5,988 nucleotides of DNA from Actinomycetes bacterium (GTDB taxonomy: Bacteria > Actinomycetota > Thermoleophilia > Solirubrobacterales > 70-9): positions 1-5,988 of the forward strand of contig JAEYSQ010000158.1 of NCBI GenBank assembly GCA_023434465.1. The letters run 5' to 3'. The stretch's first letter is position 1. Each line of letters begins with the position of its first letter. The position numbers and the translations under genes were made by a program. Of the stretch, positions 1-5,988 are shown piece by piece. Under the pieces are notes generated by a model that saw nothing but the letters and a program-made list of their open reading frames with translations, was not told the origin of the DNA and did not search any database.

Positions 1-1383
1 CTCGAGCTCGCCCGCTGGCAGTTCGGAATCACCACGCTTTATCACTTCATCTTCGTGCCGCTAACGATCGGGCTGGCCTTCTTCACGGCCTGGTATCAGA
101 CCCGCTGGTACCGGACCAAGGACGAGAAGTGGCTCCGGGCGACCCGCTTCTGGGGCAAGCTGATGTTGATCTCATTCGCGCTCGGCGTCGCCACCGGGAT
201 CGTGCAGGAGTTCCAGTTCGGCATGAACTGGTCGCAGTATTCACGCTTCGTCGGCGACATCTTCGGTGCCCCCCTGGCGATGGAAGGCCTGGCCGCCTTC
301 TTCGTCGAATCCACGTTCCTCGGGCTCTGGATCTTCGGCTGGGGAAGGCTCTCGGAGAAGGTCCACCTGCTCTGTATGTGGGCGGTCTCTCTTTCCACCA
401 TGCTCTCCGCCTACTTCATCCTCGCGGCCAACTCCTGGATGCAGCACCCGGTCGGATATGAGATGAACGATGCCACCGGCAAGGTGGAGCTGACCTCGAT
501 CTGGGCGGTGCTGACCAACAACACCGCGCTCTATGCGATGGCGCACACGATGCTCGCCGCGCTGCTTACCGGCGGCATGGTGATTGCGGGCATCTCCGCC
601 TGGCACCTGCTGCGCAAGAACGAAACCGGGGTGTTCGGGGCCTCGATGAAGATCGCCCTGCCGGTGCTCGCGGTCGCCGCGGTGGTGAACCTCGGAGTCG
701 GTCACTTCAACGGAGTGCTGATGAGCGATCAACAGCCGATGAAGATGGCTGCCGCCGACGCCGTCTTCGAGACCGAGACTGGGGTCGGGCTATCCCTCTT
801 TGCGACCGGGGACTTCGAAGGCAACCCCGAAAGGACTAATCGCAACCTCCAGTTGCCGAACGCGCTCTCCTTCATCATGACCGGAAAGCCCGAGTCCGAA
901 GTGCTCGGGGTCAACAACCTCAACACCGAGTACCAGGAAGAATACGGTCCCGGCGAGTACGCGCCGATCGTCTGGATCGCGTACTGGTCCTGGCGGGTGA
1001 TGCTGGGGATCGGCTTCCTGCTCGCCCTGCTCGGGGTCGTCGGCTGGTTCCTCAACCGGAAGGGAAAGCTGAACGAGTCTCGGCTCTTCCTGAAACTGAC
1101 CATGGCAGCGGCCGCGCTGCCGTTCATCGCTTCCTCGGCCGGCTGGATCTTTACCGAGATGGGCCGTCAGCCCTGGGTCGTGTTCGGTCTCTTGAAGACA
1201 GAGAACGCCAACTCTCCGACAGTCGGTGCGGAACAGGTATGGATCACCCTGGTCGGCTTCACGCTGCTCTACGGCGTGCTGGCCGTGTTCGCCGGAAAGA
1301 TCTTCTTCAGGACGGCGGGCAAAGGTCCGGCCGAAATCAAGGAGGGCGACGAAGACAAGCCCTACACGGGAATGGCCTACTAG
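1..1383 (+). CDS. cydA: Cytochrome bd quinol oxidase subunit I (CydA), 5' end cut by window edge
   Basis: Heme-bearing subunit of the cytochrome bd oxidase, a membrane enzyme that oxidises quinol and reduces O2 to water without pumping protons. The frame is open from base 1 and reads LELARWQFGITTLYHF, so the GTG at 55 is internal; about four residues are missing compared with E. coli CydA. Seen, with E. coli equivalents from memory: His at 43-45 (His19), EFQFG, Glu at 283-285 and 307-309 (Glu99, Glu107), His at 544-546 (His186, heme b558), Met at 1000-1002 (Met393), Glu at 1156-1158 (Glu445) followed by GRQPW. A constant offset of 4 up to Lys 742-744 and of 59 from Met 1000-1002 puts the net 55-residue shortening inside the Q-loop, so this is the short Q-loop type. 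The Q-loop Lys is kept, but the Glu five residues on is Asp (757-759). The identification is secure. Confidence 0.97.
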   Translation, partial: LELARWQFGITTLYHFIFVPLTIGLAFFTAWYQTRWYRTKDEKWLRATRFWGKLMLISFALGVATGIVQEFQFGMNWSQYSRFVGDIFGAPLAMEGLAAFFVESTFLGLWIFGWGRLSEKVHLLCMWAVSLSTMLSAYFILAANSWMQHPVGYEMNDATGKVELTSIWAVLTNNTALYAMAHTMLAALLTGGMVIAGISAWHLLRKNETGVFGASMKIALPVLAVAAVVNLGVGHFNGVLMSDQQPMKMAAADAVFETETGVGLSLFATGDFEGNPERTNRNLQLPNALSFIMTGKPESEVLGVNNLNTEYQEEYGPGEYAPIVWIAYWSWRVMLGIGFLLALLGVVGWFLNRKGKLNESRLFLKLTMAAAALPFIASSAGWIFTEMGRQPWVVFGLLKTENANSPTVGAEQVWITLVGFTLLYGVLAVFAGKIFFRTAGKGPAEIKEGDEDKPYTGMAY

Positions 1384-1389
1384 GGGACC

Positions 1390-1394
1390 AGGAG
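1390..1394 (+). promoter_or_regulatory. Ribosome binding site of cydB
   Basis: AGGAG lies 7 nt before the ATG at 1402, in the 18-bp gap after the cydA stop. It supports that ATG as the cydB start. The gap is too short for an independent promoter of any obvious kind. Confidence 0.85.
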
Positions 1395-1401
1395 AAATCT
1401 G

Positions 1402-2532
1402 ATGGAAGACACAACAACACTCCAGTTCGTCTGGTTCCTGCTGATCTCGGTTCTCTGGATCGGCTACCTGATCCTCGAGGGCTTCGACTTCGGGGTCGGC
1501 ATGCTGATGAAGCTGATCGGCGGCAGCCGCGAAGAGAAGCGGGCCATCCTGCACACGATCGGGCCGATCTGGGACGGCAACGAGGTCTGGCTGATCGTCG
1601 CTGGTGGCGCCACGTTCGCCGCCTTCCCTGAGTGGTACGCGACCCTGTTCTCGGGCTTCTACATCGCCCTGTTCGCGATTCTGGTCGCCTTGATCGTTCG
1701 CAACGTCGGCTTCGAGATGTGGGGCAAACGGGACACCGAGGCCTGGCGGACCGGCTGGGAATGGTGCATTGCGCTCGGCAGCCTCTTTCCGGCCTTGCTC
1801 TGGGGAGTCGCGTGGGCGAACATCATCGGCGGCACGCCGATCGAGCCGGTCTCGACCAACGGCGTCGATTCACTCGAATACGTGGGCAACTTCTTCGATT
1901 TGCTTTCGATCTACGCCCTGCTCGGCGGGCTGGCATCTCTGGCCATCTTTTTTGCCCACGGAGCGCTTTTTCTGGAGCTCAGGACCGAGGGGGTCGTGCG
2001 TGAGAAGGCTCGCGCAGTCGCAACGAAGGCGACCCCGGTCGCGGCCCTACTCGGCGCTGCCTTCATGGCCTGGACGTTGATCCGCCAGGACTCGCTGGAG
2101 ATTCTCTCGCTGGTCGCGGCGGCGCTGGCGGTCGGTGGCTTCGTCTTCGCGGCCCTGAACGCTAAGGCGCAGCCCCTGCGGGCCTTCATCGGGACCGCCG
2201 CGGGCATCGCGCTCTACTTCATCGCCCAGTTCATCGACCTCTTCCCCAACGCGATGGTTTCCAGCATCAGCTCCGACTTCAACATGAGCCTCAGCATGGC
2301 CAGCTCGACCGATTACACCCTGACCGTGATGACCGTGGTCGCGGTGCTGCTGGTGCCGGTCGTCCTGATCTACCAGGCCTGGACCTACTGGGTGTTCCGT
2401 CACCGGGTCTCGGCCGAAGGCTTCGGGGACGTGAAGTCACCGCTCGACCTGCTCGACCAGAAAAAGAAGGAGGCCGCGGGTGGCTCAGGGTCAGAAGACC
2501 AGGGCACCGGGGGCGAGCCGACAGGCTCGTGA
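1402..2532 (+). CDS. cydB: Cytochrome bd quinol oxidase subunit II (CydB)
   Basis: Second subunit of the bd oxidase; it is structurally related to CydA, binds no redox heme itself, and stabilises the complex. At 376 residues it matches the family (E. coli about 379). Diagnostic stretches are LEGFDFGVGML (residues 25-35, Asp29), the WDGNEVWL block (57-64, Asp58), AGGATFAAFP (67-76), FSGFY (83-87) and Arg100. Near the end are the TLTVMTVVAVLLVPVVLIY helix (306-324) and AWTYWVF (326-332). Several hydrophobic membrane segments are spread along the chain. The tail after about residue 352 is hydrophilic, first KKK/E then Gly/Ser-rich; its last 17 codons overlap the start of cydD in another frame. 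The start is set by AGGAG at 1390-1394. The gene follows cydA directly and is clearly co-transcribed with it. Confidence 0.97.
   Translation: MEDTTTLQFVWFLLISVLWIGYLILEGFDFGVGMLMKLIGGSREEKRAILHTIGPIWDGNEVWLIVAGGATFAAFPEWYATLFSGFYIALFAILVALIVRNVGFEMWGKRDTEAWRTGWEWCIALGSLFPALLWGVAWANIIGGTPIEPVSTNGVDSLEYVGNFFDLLSIYALLGGLASLAIFFAHGALFLELRTEGVVREKARAVATKATPVAALLGAAFMAWTLIRQDSLEILSLVAAALAVGGFVFAALNAKAQPLRAFIGTAAGIALYFIAQFIDLFPNAMVSSISSDFNMSLSMASSTDYTLTVMTVVAVLLVPVVLIYQAWTYWVFRHRVSAEGFGDVKSPLDLLDQKKKEAAGGSGSEDQGTGGEPTGS
2467..2473 (+). promoter_or_regulatory. Strong Shine-Dalgarno of cydD, inside cydB
   Basis: AAGGAGG is a full anti-16S match, 6 nt upstream of the GTG at 2480. It lies in the cydB coding sequence and decides the cydD start, since no equally good start signal is seen nearby. 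Ribosomes finishing cydB pass over this site, so translation of the two genes may be coupled. Confidence 0.85.
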
Positions 2533-4195
2533 AACCCAGCGACGGCTGGCCCGCTCCAGCCGCGTCGCTCGCAATCACCTGATCTTCACGGTTGGCCTGG
2601 GAATTCTCCAGGCCGTCCTGATCATCGCTCAGGCGACCCTGCTGGCGAAGGTGATCGCCGGGGTTTTCATGGATGGCGACTCCTTCGCCGCGGTGGTGCC
2701 CCTGCTCGGCTGGCTGGCGGTTATCTCGGTCGGTCGTGGTCTGGCCGCCGCCGGCTTCGAGAGCGCCGGCCGGTTCGGAGCCGCGCGGGTGATGTCGGAG
2801 CTGCGCGAAAAACTTTCCCGGCACCTGCTGCTGAAGCGTCCCAGAGCGCTCCAGGACGAACATTCCGGGGCATTGGTCAGCTCGGCGATCGACGGGGTCG
2901 CCGCTCTCGAGAATTACTTCGCCCGCTACCTGCCGCAGATGGTGCTGGCCGCGATCGTGCCGGTTGCGGTGCTGGTCTGGGTGGTTCAGTACAACTGGAT
3001 TTCGGCCGCGATCCTGGGGGTGACAGCGCCGCTGATCATCCTCTTCATGGTCCTGATCGGTCTCCTGACCGAACAGCGCACCCGCAAACGCTGGCAGCGC
3101 ATGTCGCGACTTTCATCCCATTTCCTCGATCTGGTCGGCGGGCTGGGGACGCTCCGGGCCAACAGCCAGGCCTACTCGCAGGCCGGATCGATCGCAAAGG
3201 TGGGGGAGGAGTACCGGCGGGAAACCATGGGAGCCCTGAGGATCGGGTTCCTCTCGTCGCTGGTGCTCGAGCTGCTGGCGATGCTGGGCGTGGCGATGGT
3301 CGCGACCGCGGTAGGCATCCAGCTCGCGGGCGGCCACATGGAACTGGTGGCCGGACTGACCGTGCTGCTGCTCGCCCCGGAGCTATACATGCCGCTGCGC
3401 CAGCTCGGGGCCCAGTTTCACGCCAGCGCCGACGGCATGGCCGCGGCCGAACAGATCTTCGAGGTGATCGACCAGCCGGCCGCGGTGGCCGCACCGGTCG
3501 CACCCGTACCCGCTCCCGACCCGGCCCGCTGGTCGGTAGCCATGGAGGGCGTTTCATACGCGTGGCCGGGTCGGGAGCGGGTGCTGGAATCGATCGACCT
3601 CGAACTTGCTCCGGGAGAGACGGTGGCACTGATCGGCCCCAGCGGAGGCGGAAAAAGCACCCTCGCCAATCTGCTGCTAAGGCTGGCCGAGCCGGCCTCC
3701 GGTCGGATCATCTGCGGCGGAACCGACCTGGCTGAAGTCGAGCCGCGGGACTGGCGAAAGAAAATCGCCTGGGTTCCGCAGCGGCCGACCATCTTCAGTG
3801 GGTCCCTGGCCGACAATCTGCGGCTCTTCAACCCCGAGGCAAGCGAACGGGAGGTCGCCGTCGCGATCGGGACCGCCGCTCTGGGCGAACTCGTCGCCAG
3901 TCTCCCCGGGGGACTCGAGACCATGGTCGGCGAGGGCGGTCGCCGACTCTCGGCCGGACAGACGCAGAGAATCGCCCTGGCCCGGGCGCTGATTTCAGGG
4001 GCGCCACTCCTGGTCCTCGACGAACCCACCGCTCATCTCGACCACGAAACCGAAGTCGAACTGGCCACCGCCATCAACGAATCCGCGAGGGGACGGACCG
4101 CGCTGATCATCTCTCACCGCGAGGAACCGATCGCCAAGGCCGACCGGACCCTGGTTCTCGACAAGGGCGGACTGAGCGAAATGGTGACCGCATGA
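2480..4195 (+). CDS. cydD: ABC exporter subunit CydD (cytochrome bd maturation)
   Basis: One half of the heterodimeric CydDC exporter of the inner membrane, required for assembly of active cytochrome bd; E. coli work links it to cysteine/glutathione export and to heme. At 571 residues it is close to E. coli CydD (about 588). A basic N-terminus (residues 1-32, many Arg/Lys) precedes six likely membrane helices near 33-60, 68-92, 150-170, 173-198, 255-281 and 287-305. The block LLLAPELYMPLRQLGAQFHA (297-316) is typical of CydD. A Pro/Ala linker (333-349) leads to the ATPase domain: Walker A GPSGGGKST (386-394), Q-loop Gln434, signature LSAGQ (490-494), Walker B Asp514 with Glu515, and switch His546. 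All catalytic positions are present. GTG start chosen from AAGGAGG at 2467-2473; it overlaps cydB by 53 bp. The CydD assignment, rather than CydC, rests on gene order and the PLRQLGA block. Confidence 0.94.
   Translation: MAQGQKTRAPGASRQARETQRRLARSSRVARNHLIFTVGLGILQAVLIIAQATLLAKVIAGVFMDGDSFAAVVPLLGWLAVISVGRGLAAAGFESAGRFGAARVMSELREKLSRHLLLKRPRALQDEHSGALVSSAIDGVAALENYFARYLPQMVLAAIVPVAVLVWVVQYNWISAAILGVTAPLIILFMVLIGLLTEQRTRKRWQRMSRLSSHFLDLVGGLGTLRANSQAYSQAGSIAKVGEEYRRETMGALRIGFLSSLVLELLAMLGVAMVATAVGIQLAGGHMELVAGLTVLLLAPELYMPLRQLGAQFHASADGMAAAEQIFEVIDQPAAVAAPVAPVPAPDPARWSVAMEGVSYAWPGRERVLESIDLELAPGETVALIGPSGGGKSTLANLLLRLAEPASGRIICGGTDLAEVEPRDWRKKIAWVPQRPTIFSGSLADNLRLFNPEASEREVAVAIGTAALGELVASLPGGLETMVGEGGRRLSAGQTQRIALARALISGAPLLVLDEPTAHLDHETEVELATAINESARGRTALIISHREEPIAKADRTLVLDKGGLSEMVTA
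4192..4195 (+). other. ATGA start/stop overlap between cydD and cydC
   Basis: The cydC ATG (4192-4194) shares bases with the cydD TGA (4193-4195). No good Shine-Dalgarno is seen in the 15 bases before this ATG, so cydC translation probably depends on ribosomes terminating on cydD and restarting. That would favour equal amounts of the two halves of the heterodimer. Confidence 0.85.
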
Positions 4196-5871
4196 TCGCC
4201 GCCCGGCTTCAACGCAGTCCGCTCGGCCGCGCCGCCCTGGCGACGCGCAGCCGCTGGAAGCTTCTGACGCTCTCGGTTCTGCTTGGGGCAGCCACAGTCC
4301 TGGCTGCGGTCGGCCTGCTTACCGCCTCCGGATACCTGATCAGCCGCGCGGCCCAACGCCCGGAGATTCTCTCGCTGACCGTAGCGATCGTCGGGGTGCG
4401 TTTCTTCGGGATCAGCCGGGCCTTGCTTCGCTACGGCGAGAGGTTGAGTTCTCATGACCTTGCGTTCCGCACGTTGACCGATCTGCGAGGTCGCTTTTTC
4501 CAGCGTCTCATCCCGCTGGTTCCGGCCGGGATAGACGGCTCGCGCCGGGCCGACCTGATGAGTCGCTTTGTCGGTGACGTCGACAAGCTCCAGGATCTTT
4601 ATCTGCGGGCACTCTCGCCGCCACTCGTCGCCATGTTCTGTTCGGCCGTCTGTGTGGCGCTGACCTCGATAATCCTTCCGGTAGCCGGCCTGGTCCTGGC
4701 GGCCACGATGCTGGTCGGGGGCCTGGCCGCGCCGGCCTTGACCCGCTGGACGGCCCGCAACGCAGGACGGCGCCAGGCCAGGGCCCGCGGCCGCCTGGCC
4801 GGCGATCTCCACGAGATCGCGGTCGGCGGGGCCGAGATCGCAGTGGCCGGACGCGAGGACGACTGGCTCGCTCGCGCCGAAGACGATGACCGGCACCTGG
4901 TTTCACTTCAGCGTCGAGATGCGATGAGTGGCGGTCTGGCGGAGGGTCTCGGCACGACGCTGGCGGTCGGTGCCGCGGTCGCGGTGACCGCAGTCTCGAT
5001 TCCGGCCGTCTCCTCCGGCGAGCTCAACGGGGTGATGCTCGCCGCCCTGGCCCTGCTCGCGATGGGCGCCTTCGAGGCGATCACGCCGCTCAGCCAGGCG
5101 GCGGCGGTCATCGATTCGACCGATGAGGCCGCCGGCCGGATCGAGGAGGTCACCGAGCGTCAGGTCCCGGTCGTCAACCCGGAACACGGCCGGCCGATCC
5201 CGGCCGGCGGCCCGCTCCGGCTCGAGGGCGTGGACTTCGGCTACAAGGCCGGGGACGGGCTGCTGCTGAACCGCGCCAGCCTCGAGATACGGCCCGGCGA
5301 GGCGATCGCGCTGACCGGCCCGAGCGGAATCGGAAAGAGCACCTTGGCCGAACTTCTGGTCCGTTTTCGTGACGTCGATTCCGGGACGATCACCCTCGGT
5401 GGGACCGACATCCGGGAGTTCGAGCAGGACGAGCTCCGCAAAGCGGTTCGCCTGGCCCCGCAGGACGCCTACATGTTCAACACCACGATCGCCGAGAACG
5501 TCAAGCTCGGCCAGCCCGAAGCCGACCGCGAACGGATCTTCGGGGCCCTGGCCGAGGCCGGTCTCGAAGACTGGATCAATTCGCTGCCGGAAGGCATCGA
5601 TTCGCTGGTCGGCGAGGACGGCTCCAAGGTTTCCGGCGGGCAGCGCCAGCGGATCGCGGCGGCCCGGGTGTTCCTTTCCCGCGCCCGATTCCTGATCTTC
5701 GACGAGCCGACCGCCCACCTTGATCCGGAAAGCGCGGCGGCACTCGAGCGCCGTCTCGTCGAGCGTCGCAACCGGGGCTGCGGAATCCTCGTCATCACTC
5801 ACACGATCGTCGACCCTGAAAGCTTCGACCGCGTAATCGAGCTACGGGGCGGAACTTTCCGCGAAGTCTGA
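4192..5871 (+). CDS. cydC: ABC exporter subunit CydC (cytochrome bd maturation)
   Basis: Partner of CydD in the heterodimeric inner-membrane exporter needed for bd oxidase assembly. At 559 residues it is near the family length (E. coli about 573). The N-terminal membrane domain has TASGYLISRAA (44-54), then TVAIVGVRFFGISRALLRY (63-81) and ERLSSHD (83-89), all typical of CydC. His88 and Arg84 align with E. coli CydC His85 and Arg81, the region reported to bind heme. Further likely membrane helices lie near 145-180, 255-275 and 278-300. The ATPase domain shows Walker A GPSGIGKST (376-384), Q-loop Gln424, signature VSGGQ (480-484), Walker B Asp504 with Glu505, and switch His537. The nucleotide-binding residues look intact. 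The start is the ATG in the ATGA overlap; the preceding gene leaves no room for a better one. It is the last gene of the operon. Confidence 0.95.
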   Translation: MIAARLQRSPLGRAALATRSRWKLLTLSVLLGAATVLAAVGLLTASGYLISRAAQRPEILSLTVAIVGVRFFGISRALLRYGERLSSHDLAFRTLTDLRGRFFQRLIPLVPAGIDGSRRADLMSRFVGDVDKLQDLYLRALSPPLVAMFCSAVCVALTSIILPVAGLVLAATMLVGGLAAPALTRWTARNAGRRQARARGRLAGDLHEIAVGGAEIAVAGREDDWLARAEDDDRHLVSLQRRDAMSGGLAEGLGTTLAVGAAVAVTAVSIPAVSSGELNGVMLAALALLAMGAFEAITPLSQAAAVIDSTDEAAGRIEEVTERQVPVVNPEHGRPIPAGGPLRLEGVDFGYKAGDGLLLNRASLEIRPGEAIALTGPSGIGKSTLAELLVRFRDVDSGTITLGGTDIREFEQDELRKAVRLAPQDAYMFNTTIAENVKLGQPEADRERIFGALAEAGLEDWINSLPEGIDSLVGEDGSKVSGGQRQRIAAARVFLSRARFLIFDEPTAHLDPESAAALERRLVERRNRGCGILVITHTIVDPESFDRVIELRGGTFREV

Positions 5872-5895
5872 AGCGGTCCGGGGTAGCGGCGTTGA
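5872..5895. other. Convergent intergenic gap, no terminator seen
   Basis: Only 24 bp separate the stop of cydC from the stop of the opposing gene. There is no GC hairpin followed by a T-run on either strand. Termination of the operon must either be factor-dependent or occur within the opposing gene. Confidence 0.6.
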
Positions 5896-5988
5896 TCAGG
5901 GCCGGCGGGCCGGGAGGGCGGCGGTGATTGTGGTTCCGTCCTCGCCCGAGCGGATATCGAAACGACCCCCGCTCAGGTTCACCCGCTC
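5896..5988 (-). CDS. C-terminal end of a probable sensor histidine kinase (partial)
   Basis: The reverse strand is open from the right window edge to a TGA at 5898-5896 and encodes the last 30 residues of a protein. They begin ERVNLSGGRFDIRS, continue SGEDGTTITAALP and end ARRP. The pattern E-R-x-x-x-x-G-G-x-(F/L)-x-I-x-S, then G-T-T-(V/I)-x-(A/V)-x-L-P, is the usual end of the GHKL ATPase domain of sensor kinases, especially the NarL-partner (HisKA_3) class; GTT is the last glycine-box turn. The fragment is cytoplasmic, with no membrane segment. Sensor, dimerisation and phospho-acceptor regions lie beyond the window, so stimulus and partner are unknown. It is transcribed toward the cyd operon and is not part of it. 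Anti-sigma or other GHKL proteins are less likely alternatives. Confidence 0.75.
   Translation of the reverse strand, partial: ERVNLSGGRFDIRSGEDGTTITAALPARRP

Noticed and set aside
55..57. GTG as a possible start of cydA
   Set aside because: The frame stays open to base 1 and encodes the conserved N-terminal segment with the heme-ligand His at 43-45, so the true start is left of the window.
1384..1401. Internal promoter between cydA and cydB
   Set aside because: The gap is 18 bp and is mostly taken by the ribosome binding site.
790..1554. Antisense open frame of 254 codons opposite cydA and cydB
   Set aside because: It crosses two certain genes, has no membrane or domain pattern, and its protein is an Asp/Glu/Gln/Arg-rich shadow.
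3045..3629. Antisense open frame of 194 codons opposite cydD
   Set aside because: Extreme Pro/Arg content and no motif; typical of reverse-frame translation of a high-GC gene.
5187..5206. Perfect 7-bp GC stem with a 6-nt loop inside cydC
   Set aside because: It lies in the interdomain linker codons with no T-run; such GGCC-rich stems are expected by chance at this GC content.
4903..5802. Antisense open frame of 299 codons opposite cydC
   Set aside because: It lies wholly within cydC and has no recognisable motif, only the charged and Gly/Pro-rich composition of a GC-rich shadow frame.
5901..5925. GC-rich stretch downstream of cydC as a terminator
   Set aside because: Only a 4-bp GGCC stem can form and no T-run follows on either strand; the bases are also codons of the opposing kinase gene.

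Overview
The window is a high-GC chromosomal segment carrying one compact operon on the + strand, cydA-cydB-cydD-cydC. It encodes a cytochrome bd-type quinol oxidase (CydAB) and the heterodimeric ABC exporter CydDC needed for its maturation. The end of a convergent gene on the - strand closes the window. The cydABDC order, the high GC, the GTG start of cydD and the short CydA Q-loop all fit an actinobacterium, possibly a deep lineage such as Thermoleophilia. That placement is inference; no rRNA or other phylogenetic marker is present.

Layout: cydA enters from the left edge already in frame, lacking only about four N-terminal residues, and ends at 1383. After an 18-bp gap with a clear Shine-Dalgarno, cydB runs 1402-2532. 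cydD starts at a GTG at 2480, inside the end of cydB (53-bp overlap), behind a full AAGGAGG. cydC starts at 4192 in an ATGA overlap with the cydD stop and ends at 5871. A 24-bp gap separates it from the stop codon (5896-5898, read leftward) of a - strand gene. Only the last 30 residues of that gene are visible; they look like the end of a sensor histidine kinase ATPase domain. No promoter is visible: transcription must start upstream of the window. No convincing terminator follows cydC.

How it works together: CydA carries the three hemes and the quinol site and reduces O2 to water, and CydB is its membrane partner. CydD and CydC each have a six-helix membrane domain plus one nucleotide-binding domain and form one heterodimeric transporter. 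E. coli CydDC has been linked to thiol export and, more recently, to heme handling. Tight gene packing suggests that all four proteins are made from one coupled transcript.

I see no mobile element, CRISPR array, RNA gene or undescribed system. The points worth a second look are small: an Asp in place of the usual quinol-site Glu of CydA, the overlapping cydB/cydD junction, and the convergent kinase end.
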